Shown: positions 50,160 to 60,389 of the stretch, piece by piece
Layout of the letters: every line of letters starts with the position of its first letter
Position numbering within the stretch: the stretch's first letter is position 1
Origin: Sclerodactyla briareus
Lineage: Eukaryota > Echinodermata > Holothuroidea > Dendrochirotida > Sclerodactylidae
NCBI GenBank assembly: GCA_026419785.1
Contig: JAODTK010005354.1
Location: 1 to 64,000, forward strand
Direction of reading: 5' to 3'
DNA: 64,000 nucleotides
Notes under the pieces: model-generated
Database searches by the model: none
Seen by the model: the letters and a program-made list of their open reading frames with translations, nothing else
Told to the model about the DNA's origin: nothing
Made by a program: the position numbers and the translations under genes

Positions 50160-51905
50160 TCTAGTTTGCACTACGACTGAACGTTTTAATAACGCCTGTC
50201 TTTTGCAAAAATGCTTGTCTTTTGCAAAATATCCCGCGTTGAATATCACTGAATGACTCTGGTTGTGAGCATCTACCGTCTACACCATAAACGTGCATAT
50301 AGCCAGCAAAAATTAAAATGGTGTCCATTAACATTCTTTTCTCTCTCTTTTCCCCAGCAGTTGCATATAACTGTCCAAGGCTAGGAGGCAGTATTGTATA
50401 GTAGTAGTTTGAATATATTAGGTGTAGTGTTGCAGTTAGCAAGTCAGATTTAGACACCGGGACGACCTACAAAAACGAGGAAGTTGCGTCAAGAGTGCGT
50501 CAAGTTGCTATTGCTCTCTTCCCCATCCAACCTGCTAGAAAGCTCCGGTGGACTTCAGGAGAAATGGTTTTTGTACAGCACTGATATCCAGACTACCACT
50601 GGTCCTACACAGTTTATCTTATGTATCAAAATGCAACAAAATTAGGCATTTCCCAAAACAGTGGTATTCGGTGTCTGAGAATATAGACGGTATCTATTCG
50701 CTGTTCGTGGGATCAATTTCCCCGGACAATCTCCCTCCAACATATGCGCGTAATGAAATGCGGTTTGTTGATGAAAATAAGTTAAGCCACATCGTTGAGA
50801 CGCCATAGAAACCTCTGCATCTTACAATATTGAGGTTAATCCTCTGTATATATGCGAGTGATCGCTACAAATATATTAGTTGTACTGATATACCCATTAT
50901 GCGAGTCAAAACCATCAGGACATTTCAGAGGGTTAGAATGTTAAGCCTCATCTAAAACACGCCTGGTCAAATTGGACCAGACATCGAATCAAATAGGCAC
51001 TCAACAGAATTTTGGTAAGATTTCTGACTAGATTATGTTCATTAGAACAGGAAATGATTAGTTTTAAAAACACAGGGAACGATCTAGGAGAAGTAGAGTA
51101 TCTACCCACCTTCGTAAAATCACGAGTGACAGTTCAGATGACTAAGATGATAACAAGTGTCTTACTTATTACACGATGATTCTACCATCCACTGAAAATC
51201 ACACATTGAGAGGTCGGGAATAGCTAACCACTATTGCAGTAAACACTTCGATGAAGATTGATTCCACTCAACCTTTCCTAATCGCATCTCACAAGCTCAA
51301 GTTCTGTGATCAGTATAAACAATATCCTAGTATGAATGATATTAGGATATAATGTCACATAAGGCAATATCATACTGCGTGTCGTATTATGACAGGAGTA
51401 TTTTTTAATCAACAGAATTGGGAGTTCAGTGACGAGAGATACAATTATCTAAAGAGAACCAATTCAAGGCAAATAACGTGGGCTCCTTACATATAATTCT
51501 AGCTAAATCACGTGTTATATACCACCTGTAAGTCAGTGTGATAGAAAATCTGGACGGATGGTATCAAATAATAACATCTTGCTTTACTAGTGCAAACACC
51601 ACATAACACTTCGGCTGATCTCCTAAATGGCCATCCATTGTCTGATCCCTGGCCGTGTCAATTTAGGTATGCCATCCCACACTTCAGCAGCGTGCCTAAT
51701 CCAATTCGTGGATCCTGTAGTGGTGTTCGTACCCTGAAAAAATAGATTATCCCGGGTGTATGAAACCAGGAGATATTGTATAACTGAAGAGGCAAGGTGG
51801 AAACTCGTAACTATTGTAGAGAAAAATATTACCCGTGCGATCCGCGAGCTACACGAACGACAAGTTACGCATTTGTATGTGTAATGTTGTATCAGCAGCA
51901 TACAT
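50160..51905. other. Anonymous non-coding stretch between two LINE 3' ends
   Basis: No gene recognised. A near-tandem gtcttttgcaaaa motif occurs at about 50196 and 50215. Confidence 0.5.
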
Positions 51906-52301
51906 TTTTACACCGAAGTTGGAAAGGGTCAGAGAGGAGAAAAAAATCCTTATGAGAGGACTTCTGAAGCCACAACCTCCTAAGGAGAGAGGAACATTCC
52001 CAGATGCCTAAAGAAAATAGCTAACAATTCTTGAAAATAAATCAAGATGTTCTGACTGCATTACAGACAGAACAAAATGCTAAGGAAGGCCTATTCCACT
52101 TTGAGTAATGAGCGAGAAGGAAACTTTCCGAATGTCCATCTACAGCGTTTACCACGGAACTTGGTGGTGACTTTGGGAAACTCAAAGAATAGTGGAAGAG
52201 AAGGCCTTCGAATCTATGAACTATTTTTGAAACCTGAATCGAATCCACCTGCGAATTAGTCTCTTGCTCCTATCGAACAGTTAGACGAGACACTTTAGGG
52301 T

Positions 52302-52698
52302 GGTAGCCATATATGCGTGTGCGTGTCCGGGGTGGATGTGAAAATAACATAATTTACGAGGAATGAACTTTTTTTCAGAAGAGAAAACACTATGAGTTTG
52401 TGCGAAAACACAAGATAATGCAGTAGTCATGCATATTGTCGAGTGGCTTCTTGAGGAAGATATTCCATAGAATTCATCGCGGTGATCGCATCCGTATTAC
52501 GCATCGGTACAGTGATTATTTGGCCTGTCGATGTTGGTTTGTCTCATTTAGAATGTATTTGTCTCTATGGAACCAATAGCTATCTTTGCAAAAGAATGAG
52601 ACATATTCAGGACACTGGCCCATCCGCTAAGTTCACGTAAAAAAAATTGGCGTATATTTCAAGTGCGTACCGGACCCGCGTGAGTATCTATGGAACCC
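52302..52698. mobile_element. Inverted-repeat element (MITE-like), copy 2, inserted in the LINE
   Basis: The reverse complement aligns along nearly its whole length (397 bp) with 39101-39486. The ends are ggtagccatatatgcgtgtg on the left and tatctatggaacc on the right, variants of the attccatagatgc terminal repeat. It interrupts the LINE between the YEERLQHKLG block and the following thumb region, which resumes at 52301 as TLKCLV. The last third of an 84-codon minus frame at 52633-52887 is element sequence, not LINE. The insertion is younger than the LINE. Confidence 0.8.
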
Positions 52699-53364
52699 CA
52701 GCTTGTGCTGCAATCTTTCCTCGTATTGTGTTTTTGAATCTCTACGACAGTGAATTAATCTAGCGGCTATCCGGATCCCATTACTTGGACAGAAATATCC
52801 CATGTGAAGTCTCACAAGTTTTCGCTTGAACAGCCTGTCAACAATACTTCTCAAGGAAACTTTTTTTTTTTGGAAGTCGACGTCCAATCAAAACAAGAAT
52901 CCATTACTTTCTTTCCTCGAAGCTCAGCACACGGTGGATGTCTTAAATTGAAGAATTGAAAATGAACACCTTTTCTGAATTCACCTGCTGAAGCGATTTG
53001 CGATTATGGAAACCAAAAAGGCTACTTTGCACTTATCAGCAATGACTTATCAACATTTGCCAATCGAAAGACCATTTGGAGATCATATCAAGATCTATGC
53101 AATCGCGACATTCATCGTTCGAAGCAACATCCCGACTCAACTTGATATCCTCGCAAATTTTTAAACTCAGGAAAGACACCGAATCTCGAGATCGTCAAAT
53201 ACGCCAGAAAGAGTAACGGCCAAAAAAAAAGAACCGATCATTGGGGAACACCACTAGTGACCTTTGCCCAGGAGACGAACGCCCACTGATGCCAATTCGT
53301 TGTTCCCTATTAAGAACCACTGACGATTCCACTGAAGGACATTTCCTCCTAATCATGGCGTCAA

Positions 53365-54300
53365 CAGGTTGGGGACCGGGGGGAGATGCCCCCCCCCATA
53401 TCAATTTTTGTCTAACCAAACAATAATCGCGGTGGAAATTGTCTTAGTCCACTAATTCCAGGTGCGGACCCCAGGTGAAGATCTGGACCCGGACTAGGGG
53501 CCGCCCGAAGTGGCCGAAAGTTGAGGAAGAGACCCATGGTTTCCTACGAGTTCTCGAATTTTAAATCGAATAGCCAAAAGTGCATTTAATTTTCGAGTGT
53601 TTCGCGCGCAATGACGTTGTTCTCCAGGCGTTGTAGGCTAAATATGCGATTGTAATGCTTCGATTAATTTCGTTCACTCGATTAATTTCAAGAAGCCTTG
53701 GGGGCAGTCTCCCACCACCTTTCTTTGAGTGGAAAAAGTCGGGCGAAAATTCATGGAAATTTGAGATAGAAAACAGCTGAGTGAAAAAATGCCTTGAACT
53801 TTTTGCAGTCTTTTTCGATAAAATCCACGGAAAACAATGCATTTTTTTCGCGCGTTCGCCGCGCGCCGGGTAGTTTCCCATGGACTTCCACCCCCCACGA
53901 CTTGTAAGATTAGGTACAGATTCCTGTCCCCCAAATTTGAGTGGTCCCGGCGCCTGATGGATTTTCTCTTCGATTCCCACCAAGAGGCCGTTCGGTTAGG
54001 ACCCCTGGATCCCACGCAAACCAAAGCCAGAGTAGAAAGGTAATAAAAAAAATACCATGTGTGATACTTAGTAAATCATCTTAGTATGCATTATGACAAT
54101 TTTTTGTCTGTCTTTCACTCACATAACACATGTAGAGGGGTACTATTGAGTTGGCAAGTGCCGTTTCCGTCGGATCTGGAGGGTATGAAAGTCTGAAATT
54201 TCTAGGTACGCTCACGCGCCAAGCCGATGTGACGCTCGCTTAGAGTCGTTTGAATCTGTTGTGTCCCCCCCCCCACTTTCGAACCGCTCCGACCGCCCAT
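53365..54300. mobile_element. Dispersed G/C-tract element, copy B, inserted in the LINE
   Basis: It starts caggttggggaccggggggag with a C tract close behind. It then aligns with copy A (15622-16216) over 53403-54035, and carries the reversed core motif at 54159-54246 before a C tract and gaaccgctccgaccgcccat. It splits the LINE reverse transcriptase between the FLDVPKAFDRF block (above 54300) and the QQR-type block VVLNREQRIGISG (below 53350). This is the only copy where both the long body and the core motif are joined, so the two parts belong to one element. Open frames of 116 and 140 codons inside are not preserved in copy A. Confidence 0.7.
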
Positions 54301-55520
54301 GCTCCGCACCAAAACTTTTCCATTTAATCAAGAGGACGCTCATGAGGAACCTGTCAAAAGCTTTTGGAACGTCTAGGAAAATATATAAACAGCACTGCCG
54401 TGTCAACCGCAGTAGTTAACATCTCCCATTAATTTAAAGGCTTAGCAAACACGAAACGATTTTTTTCCTGAAACCATGCTGAGAACCCCGAATTGGGACT
54501 ATACTCAATGAAAAAATCGACAAGATATATGATCCCGAAGATGGATTCTAAACCTTGCAGACACTATAAGTAAGACTCAGTGGCTGTAATTACAAGGGGA
54601 AGAGACCGAATTACCTTATCTGCAGAAACATTTGGCTCCTCCAATCATCCGGGGAACAACACCTTCTTGCAAGGTGTTATCGAAGATAATAGCTAATGGA
54701 ACATACAGCTGGTCGGCCAAAAGAAATCAACAAGAAGAGTAAACTTCTGGCGGACCGGCGAGTTTTACCCTTCGAGATCTGCAGTTTCTCCTTCAGTACA
54801 TCAGGCGAACATACTATATTACCAATAGTATTAGAGAACCACCAAACCACAAGGTTGTGAAATTATCCAGTTTTCCTGAGTGAATGCCGACAAAATAGTT
54901 ATTAGGAGCGCCGACCATCTCCTGACTATTGCTGCTTGTATTAACTGAATCGGAACTAACAGTGGACCAATGCTGTCATTCACTGTCTGCTTCCACTAAC
55001 ATGAATAAAAAACGCACGAAGATTATCCTCCATATTAGAGGCAATCTGATTCTCGAAGTCGAGCCTAGCACCTGAAACTAAACGTTCGACTAGCCTCTGC
55101 TGCTGAAAACGATCTAAAACAGACAAAGAACCAGTAGAACGATAAAGTCGCCAAAGATATCTCTTGCGTTTAACGGTCAGAAATCCTCCCTTTCCATCCA
55201 AGAAGGCCGTTTGTTCTTAGTGCGACACTTTCATTATTTCGTTAACTTTAACATTGAAATCCCTCCAGGAGTCCACAGCGTTCCTATTCCTAAAAAAATC
55301 AGACCAACAGACCTACAGTACTCAGAAACCCAGAAATGCTATCCAGAGAAACAAGGAACGAACTCAACGCTCTGTAGAATATTGACCGAACAAGACACAT
55401 CGAAAGCGATAATATCGTGATCACTTGCTCCAAGTTTACCTAAACTCTCTATCCACGGAACCTGGATCACTGCTCAGACAAATCTAAAATGTTATGCTTT
55501 CTGGTAGGAAAATGAACATG

Positions 55521-55554
55521 CTGCGAAAGGAAACAATCTGCGAAAGGAAACAAT
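55521..55554. repeat. 17-bp tandem duplication inside the LINE
   Basis: ctgcgaaaggaaacaat occurs twice in immediate succession, in the endonuclease part of the LINE. It is a local slippage or repair duplication. Confidence 0.9.
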
Positions 55555-55604
55555 CTTGGTTGACATTGAAAAAGGCAGATCCTCGCCTGCCACTTACAGT
55601 TTCT

Positions 55605-56925
55605 GTTATTCTAATTTACATTCTGACATTCTGACAAGCTGCAGGACAGATTCTAGGTAGAACAACATGGGTGTGGAAAGGGTCAGTATGTGTGCATGTC
55701 CTGAACAGGAAGGGGAGACAGGAGGAGGAACACGGAGTTTAGGTGCATAGCACACTACGGACGACGTCGTCAGTATATGGCGCTTATAGGTACTGTCACC
55801 TGATAGGAGCACTGAGTTATGGACGCTTAGCACACTGGAGATTGAGCATGTACGTACTGTTCCACACACAAAAAAGTCACTGACCAAGACATTCAAATCT
55901 AGATAATATAACCAATGGATATGCATCTTTCCCATCATGCACGCAATAACATAAAAAAAACATTATCATTATCATTATCATTATCATACCATTATTCACT
56001 ATATGTGTAGTAACGATACATTTCGTCTGCACATTATACACGGGATGTCATAACAAATGGTTATAAATTAACATTACCAATATTATTAACATTATATGTG
56101 CAATAACGAGACTCAGACTGTATTTTATGCACTATTATACTCGCAATTTCATTATATCTGTTCACCGCACAGCGCTCCATGATAGCGTCCGCGTCAAATT
56201 TTGGCGTGGGGAAAATCGCCTAACGATCGATATCGAAAGTCACGGGTATGACTCGGATCGGAATGGGCCGTAAAAAAAGTATGACAATAGTATTCCCTTA
56301 TGTTCGATTATTCCACGGTGCGGGCACGGAAGGGCACAGCGTGTAGATGGCCATCTTTTAAGGAACTGGCAAATTCGGGACACCCTTTCTATATCTGCCC
56401 TTCTGATGACGCAGTCGCAAAGATAGTGACGGTCAGAATATACTCTTATCAGGATGCATGGGTTCCACACTGGATAACATATTTCATCTTATCTTTCACA
56501 ACGAGGTACGGAACTAGTTTTTAGAATTGATCTCCGTGGTTCAGTGACTCTTTGAATAGATGTTACCGCATTCCTTGCCGATACACAAATACCATATTAC
56601 AATATGTCCTGTATATGAATACCAACAAACCTGAACAAAAATTTCCAGCAATGGCATAAAATCTTTCATTGCCTCATTGTATGCTGCCTTATTCTCACTG
56701 ATCAACCTGAGGAAACCTACATCCATGCCATAAAACATGAGCGTATCCTGTCATCGAACATGCAAACAAATATATGATAATTTACATGAAATACCGCATG
56801 ATTGCTCATAATGTCGAAGAAATATGTTCAGTTATGATGGATTGTCACCAAAAGTACTTAACAGTCTAAGCATTGTTCTGAGACCGGATACCCACAATGG
56901 TCACATGTTTATACCTCTAAGGGTA
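55605..56925. other. Anonymous stretch with an ATTATC repeat
   Basis: Five ATTATC-like units lie at about 55958-55987. The 110-codon minus frame at 55606-55938 does not continue the LINE endonuclease and has no motif. Nothing else recognised. Confidence 0.5.
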
Positions 56926-56930
56926 GGATT

Positions 56931-57200
56931 CCATAGATGCAGATGCAGATACGCCTCGCGTACGGCGTACGAAAGAAAAATCGCTCACTGTTTATTTGTA
57001 TGGGTGTGATTCCATAGATACGGAACACGGAAGCGAATGTTCAGGTTCTGGCCGTCCTGATGCAGATACGGCAAAGCGATCGCTACATGTAGCGATTGGT
57101 ACGGCCTGCGAAAGCCCTTCCGCACAATGCACACAGGGAAATGACGCATTGTAAGTAATTTTCGATGACATTTCGCGAGAACTGACAGACGTAACGTGAA
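56931..57200 (+). mobile_element. Duplicated left end of the inverted-repeat transposon family
   Basis: Two direct copies of the terminal motif, gattccatagatgcagatgc (56931) and gattccatagatacggaaca (57011), are each followed by gatgcagatacg and a tacggc.t.cgaaag block. Further in, catttcgcgagaactgacag at 57171 matches the subterminal catttcacgtgaactgagcg of the 39.1-kb element, and both then continue to an aacatg block. This ties the terminal sequence to the MADF exon that follows. A right end was not found in the window. Confidence 0.65.
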
Positions 57201-57264
57201 ACATGCCATACCACATGCACACTGCACGCAGTTCGAGTCGGGCGAGTGCATCTAGACAGCCAAA

Positions 57265-57461
57265 ATGCCTCGCCTAAGCACGACTTTTCATCAAAAGAAA
57301 CGGAGAAGTTGATCGAGCTTGTGAGGATAAACAAGCACCTAACAACCCCAAAATGCCCGAATACAGGGACACGCTGCTCAGCAGTAATACGTGGAGGAGC
57401 ATCGCCAAATCGATGCAACGAGATGAGATAGATGGTGAGTGTGGCGCGAGGGTACTGTCTG
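57265..57461 (+). pseudogene. MADF-domain (Myb/SANT-like DNA-binding) exon, frame-broken
   Basis: MADF domains bind DNA. They occur in host regulators and as the second protein of PIF/Harbinger transposons. Three frames give the domain in order: MPRLSTTF from the ATG at 57265, then FSSKETEKLIELVRINKHL, then from 57344 NPKMPEYRDTLLSSNTWRSI and AKSMQRDEIDGE. These match the family pattern of an acidic start, ExxIELVRxxxxLY, PxYRD and W..IA..M.....DGE. Two frame changes (near 57280 and 57343) separate them; read error or decay could explain both. Downstream GTGAGT (57433) and GTAAGT (57460) are candidate splice donors, so this may be a first coding exon. The terminal sequence of the 39.1/52.3-kb element family begins 250 bp upstream in the same orientation, so a transposon-borne gene is the best reading. 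No DDE transposase exon was recognised downstream. Confidence 0.75.
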
Positions 57462-57464
57462 TAA

Positions 57465-58820
57465 GTAACGTTAGGCTGGCAATATCATGCAAGGTCGTTG
57501 TTACTATAATTAAAAAAGGGCCTAACGTTCGTAGCAAAGTAGGAACGGTAGGTAGGGAATGCTATAGCAACGTGCCGAAACTCAATTCATAGGGGCACTT
57601 GTGTAGCAGTCAATGTATGCAGCTAGACAAATCAAGATTTTCACACATTGTGGGTGATCGCCACCAAATCAGATATGTTTTCTTGGTTTCTATTCCACAT
57701 AAAAATTGCAGTAAGAACTTCTGACTAAAATGAGGCGTTTTCCCGACCTCCGAAACACAAGCCTCCCATAATGAACAGGAAAGCTAGGCATACATGGAAC
57801 CCATATAAAGCCAAAAACTAGACGCGGACTAGGCTAGGACTAATTGTATCCTGTTTTTAGTTGAATTTCGCCCGACATATAAAAAAATTGCATACCGTAA
57901 TTAAACTGTAGCACAGATATTATTCAGTACAGGACACAACTCTGAATGCAAATCAGAGCATGATGAAAATCATGAAATAAAGATTCTTGGCTCTTCTAAC
58001 AGGGAAAAAATTCCATCTTAACGAATGAGAGTAGATTCACATCAATAAAAATGTAATCATAAAATTTCAGTGAATATTCCTCGTTTCCCATGTTCTGGCG
58101 CTCAGGATAGAGTAAAAGTGACAGTAACCAGTTTACTTGACCAAATAGCAGGTAATTATAAGATTGTATTATAGGTTTGTGCAAACTTAAGGTAATAACA
58201 GAATGTTCTTAATATACCCTGGCCATGTATAGGTAGGCCTACAGAAATCATGAATCCATCTCAAACTATCATTCAGGTTTGCTTACTGCTTCAAGAGTAG
58301 AGTGATGATGTGGTTCTTTTTCTGCCTCCGATTCTTAGGTCTTTATTCTGGGTCATTCTCCCATGTTGTTAATTTTTTTGAATTCTGGCAGGACAGCGAG
58401 ACACAAGCCTATAATTTGGTTCCATAAACCAGTCTTCATGGGGCAACATGCGGATGTAGAGAATGGTAAATCACATAGTATTGTTCTTGTAATCCACTGT
58501 CACATGCAGTCACCTGTCGAGGACGAGATTCTTTACCTGAGCCTCGAAGGAAGTTCTCATTTCTCATCTTTCCAATACGTGCATACATACCCCAGGAAAC
58601 ATGATAAACAGTGGAGCCTATAAAACTCATGGAATGCCATATGGATGAAACAGAAATTAATGATGGATTTGAGAAATCAATATTCAGATTCCTGTGTAAA
58701 ATTCCTATGAGATGCGTAGTTTGTGAAGAAAATTTTTATTATGTTGTTGCGAACACTCTCGAAATGAGTCGAATACTTTGAATTTTTCAATTTATGCATA
58801 ATAAATTAGATTGAAGTTCG
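57465..58820. other. Anonymous non-coding stretch after the MADF exon
   Basis: I looked for a Harbinger-type DDE exon and for the right end of the element and found neither. The 86-codon plus frame at 58363-58623 contains PVEDEILYLSLE, which loosely recalls a BESS motif start but is not convincing. Confidence 0.45.
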
Positions 58821-58825
58821 GTACG

Positions 58826-58962
58826 AATTTAGAATCCCCAGTGCCCGGAAGTACCAAGGTGTCCACTGGACCCTAACCTGTGATAATAAACTGCTTGTCA
58901 CCGTGTAGAATGTAAACAATGAGGGAGAACGGTACTCACTTCCGGGCACTGATTCTAAATTA
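58826..58962. mobile_element. Small MITE-like inverted-repeat element, about 137 bp
   Basis: The left end aatttagaatccccagtgcc cggaagt pairs with the right end acttccgggcactgattcta aatt. The arms are about 28 bp with a three-base gap. TA lies at both boundaries (TA-gaatc ... gattc-TA), which would fit a TA target site as used by Tc1/mariner-type elements. The interior is unremarkable and has no coding capacity. Confidence 0.75.
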
Positions 58963-58964
58963 GA

Positions 58965-59345
58965 GTCGAATGTTCATATTGAGATGAACGGCTGATTGAG
59001 TTGGCCATCAGTGGTGGTTTCGGTAAGGAAAGTATAACTTCTAAGTCTAGGCCTTAGAACTCAGGAAAGTACAAGAATGGAATGGCTTCCCCAAACCCTC
59101 CCCCCCCCTCAAATCTTGGGAACCTTTAAAATCATGGGAAGTCAGTCATAGGAAGAACTTGGATGTATATCTTGGAGTTCCTGATAGTCCTTTTCTGATT
59201 CCAATCCTAAATACTGTCAGAAAAGTCTGCGGATCCTGCAAGCTGTGTGAATGTGAAAAGATCAGGTGACTGGCAGGTCTGTTCTGTTACCTAGGCCAAA
59301 ATCGAGCGGTTGAGTAATCTGCCATAATCATTTTATCTAGCATCT
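58965..59345. other. Anonymous non-coding stretch
   Basis: No gene recognised; a C tract lies at about 59100-59109. Confidence 0.5.
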
Positions 59346-59348
59346 ATC

Positions 59349-59690
59349 GATCTCCTACAAGGTGGTGCACAGTGCTGATGTTCGATCATATTGATGGTGC
59401 ACAGTCGTTCCTTCGGGCATTCAGGAATTTTTGGTCCAAGGTCCTACTTGGGCCTGAAGGCCCGTTTCATGAAATTTCACCCAATGCTACTTGAAAGATA
59501 TGGATATCCTCCCACAAGCTTCAATCATTTCGTCAAAGGGTAGGTTAATGATCCTGGGTAGAGAGCCATGGGGGGTGTCGAAATCTTTAACCTTAGGACC
59601 TACTATCCTACCAAATGTTGAGAACAGTGCTGATGTTCAGTTCATGGGTGGTCTTTGGGATTTTAGGACCATGGCCTGGTAATTAGGGAC
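59349..59690. repeat. Second locus of the about 300-bp satellite-like repeat
   Basis: It shares atctcctacaaggtggtgca cagtgctgatgttcg.tcat, then gttccttcgggcattcagg, ttgggcctgaaggcccgttt and tcctcccacaagctt with 46710-47485. A following partial unit starts near 59610 (cagtgctgatgttcag). The order of blocks is the same as in the main locus. Confidence 0.8.
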
Positions 59691-59694
59691 TCTT

Positions 59695-60030
59695 TTACTA
59701 TAATTCTAGCCTACATCTTCTCATGAAACAGATGTGTTTACAAGAAGTTCAAAAGTTGCACATATCTGGTATAGAAGGGAGAAATGTGTACATATGTACA
59801 TGATCCCTATTGTTCTTGAGCCAAATCAGGGCAAAAGATAACAAAATTTGATTAAATAAGAACACACATGATTCTTTCTGGCAGACATCCTCATGACGAG
59901 GGGGGGGGGGGGGGGGAGGGGAAAGATAATATATGGGAAGTGTTTCTGTTCTTGTAGCATACATTGAAGATAAGCCGTTGGTTTTGTTCTTCAGTTCACA
60001 TGAGATAATTACAAAACGTCTGAGCACCAA
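59695..60030. other. Non-coding stretch with G tract
   Basis: A G tract lies at 59899-59920. No gene recognised. Confidence 0.6.
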
Positions 60031-60384
60031 ATGCCATGGGACACCCAGTCACCAGTATCTGCTCAGAATCCAAGTCACCAAACCCCCGATCCACTCAGAG
60101 GAACCCAGTCACCAAAATCATCGCCAGTACACCCGGTCGCCGACACCAAATCGGTCCTGAAGAAGACCAGCAATGAAGATGCCGTAGAAGTGATGATTGA
60201 TCAGCCCAAAAAACAATGGGAAAGAATGGCTAACCGCAAAACACCCCTTGATGCTGTGAAATTTTTCAACGAGGCAGTCAGTGATTTCACAACTCAAACC
60301 GTGATTAGATGCATTCGTGCTTGTTGCCATAAGGTTGTGTTTTCACTGAGTAACCAAAGTAGGGACCATTTGTTCCATTGTTAA
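60031..60384 (+). pseudogene. Possible Tigger/pogo-type transposase C-terminal remnant
   Basis: A 117-codon frame whose last third reads TPLDAVKFFNEAVSDFTTQT and then VIRCIRA. It fits the pattern LDAVxxxxxAW...(T)xTIxxCFRxAGF found after the DDE domain of Tigger/pogo transposases and related CENPB-like host proteins. The W, F and GF positions are altered here. The first half is rich in proline, serine and glutamine and includes a loose CCAGTCACCA repeat that is not part of that family. No DDE domain precedes it. It could instead be an exon of an unrelated gene, and the call is tentative. Confidence 0.35.
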
Positions 60385-60389
60385 AGATG

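Larger units (their letters stand above)
51910..55600 (-). mobile_element. CR1/L2-like non-LTR retrotransposon (LINE), 5'-truncated, with two nested insertions
   Basis: Motifs of one ORF2 run in order down the minus strand. The end of the AP-type endonuclease comes first: PTRKHNILDL near 55470 and GASDHDIIAFD at 55431-55399, with the SDH catalytic histidine motif. A linker follows at 55201-54980 with RRKYLW-like RKRYLWRLYRSTGSL and ARLDFENQIASNMEDN. Reverse transcriptase motifs are LYVPLAIIFDNTLQEGVVP near 54660-54720, FLDVPKAFDRF near 54360-54390 and SWAKVTSGVPQ near 53255-53285. The catalytic FADD box is worn (CEDIKLSRDVASNDE near 53110-53160). Then come YEERLQHKLG near 52705-52735 and DIRKVSFSL at 52136-52110. 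The 3' UTR ends near 51910. Stops and frame changes are frequent. Insertions occupy about 52302-52698 and 53365-54300. Without them the element is about 2.35 kb, so most of the endonuclease and ORF1 are missing. Confidence 0.9.

Noticed and set aside
53561-54024. 116- and 140-codon frames in dispersed copy B as a possible element protein
   Set aside because: The aligned copy A does not keep the same frame and no motif is visible.
57225-57245. gttcgagtcggg as a tRNA B box
   Set aside because: No A box upstream, and it lies in the transposon-associated leader of the MADF exon.
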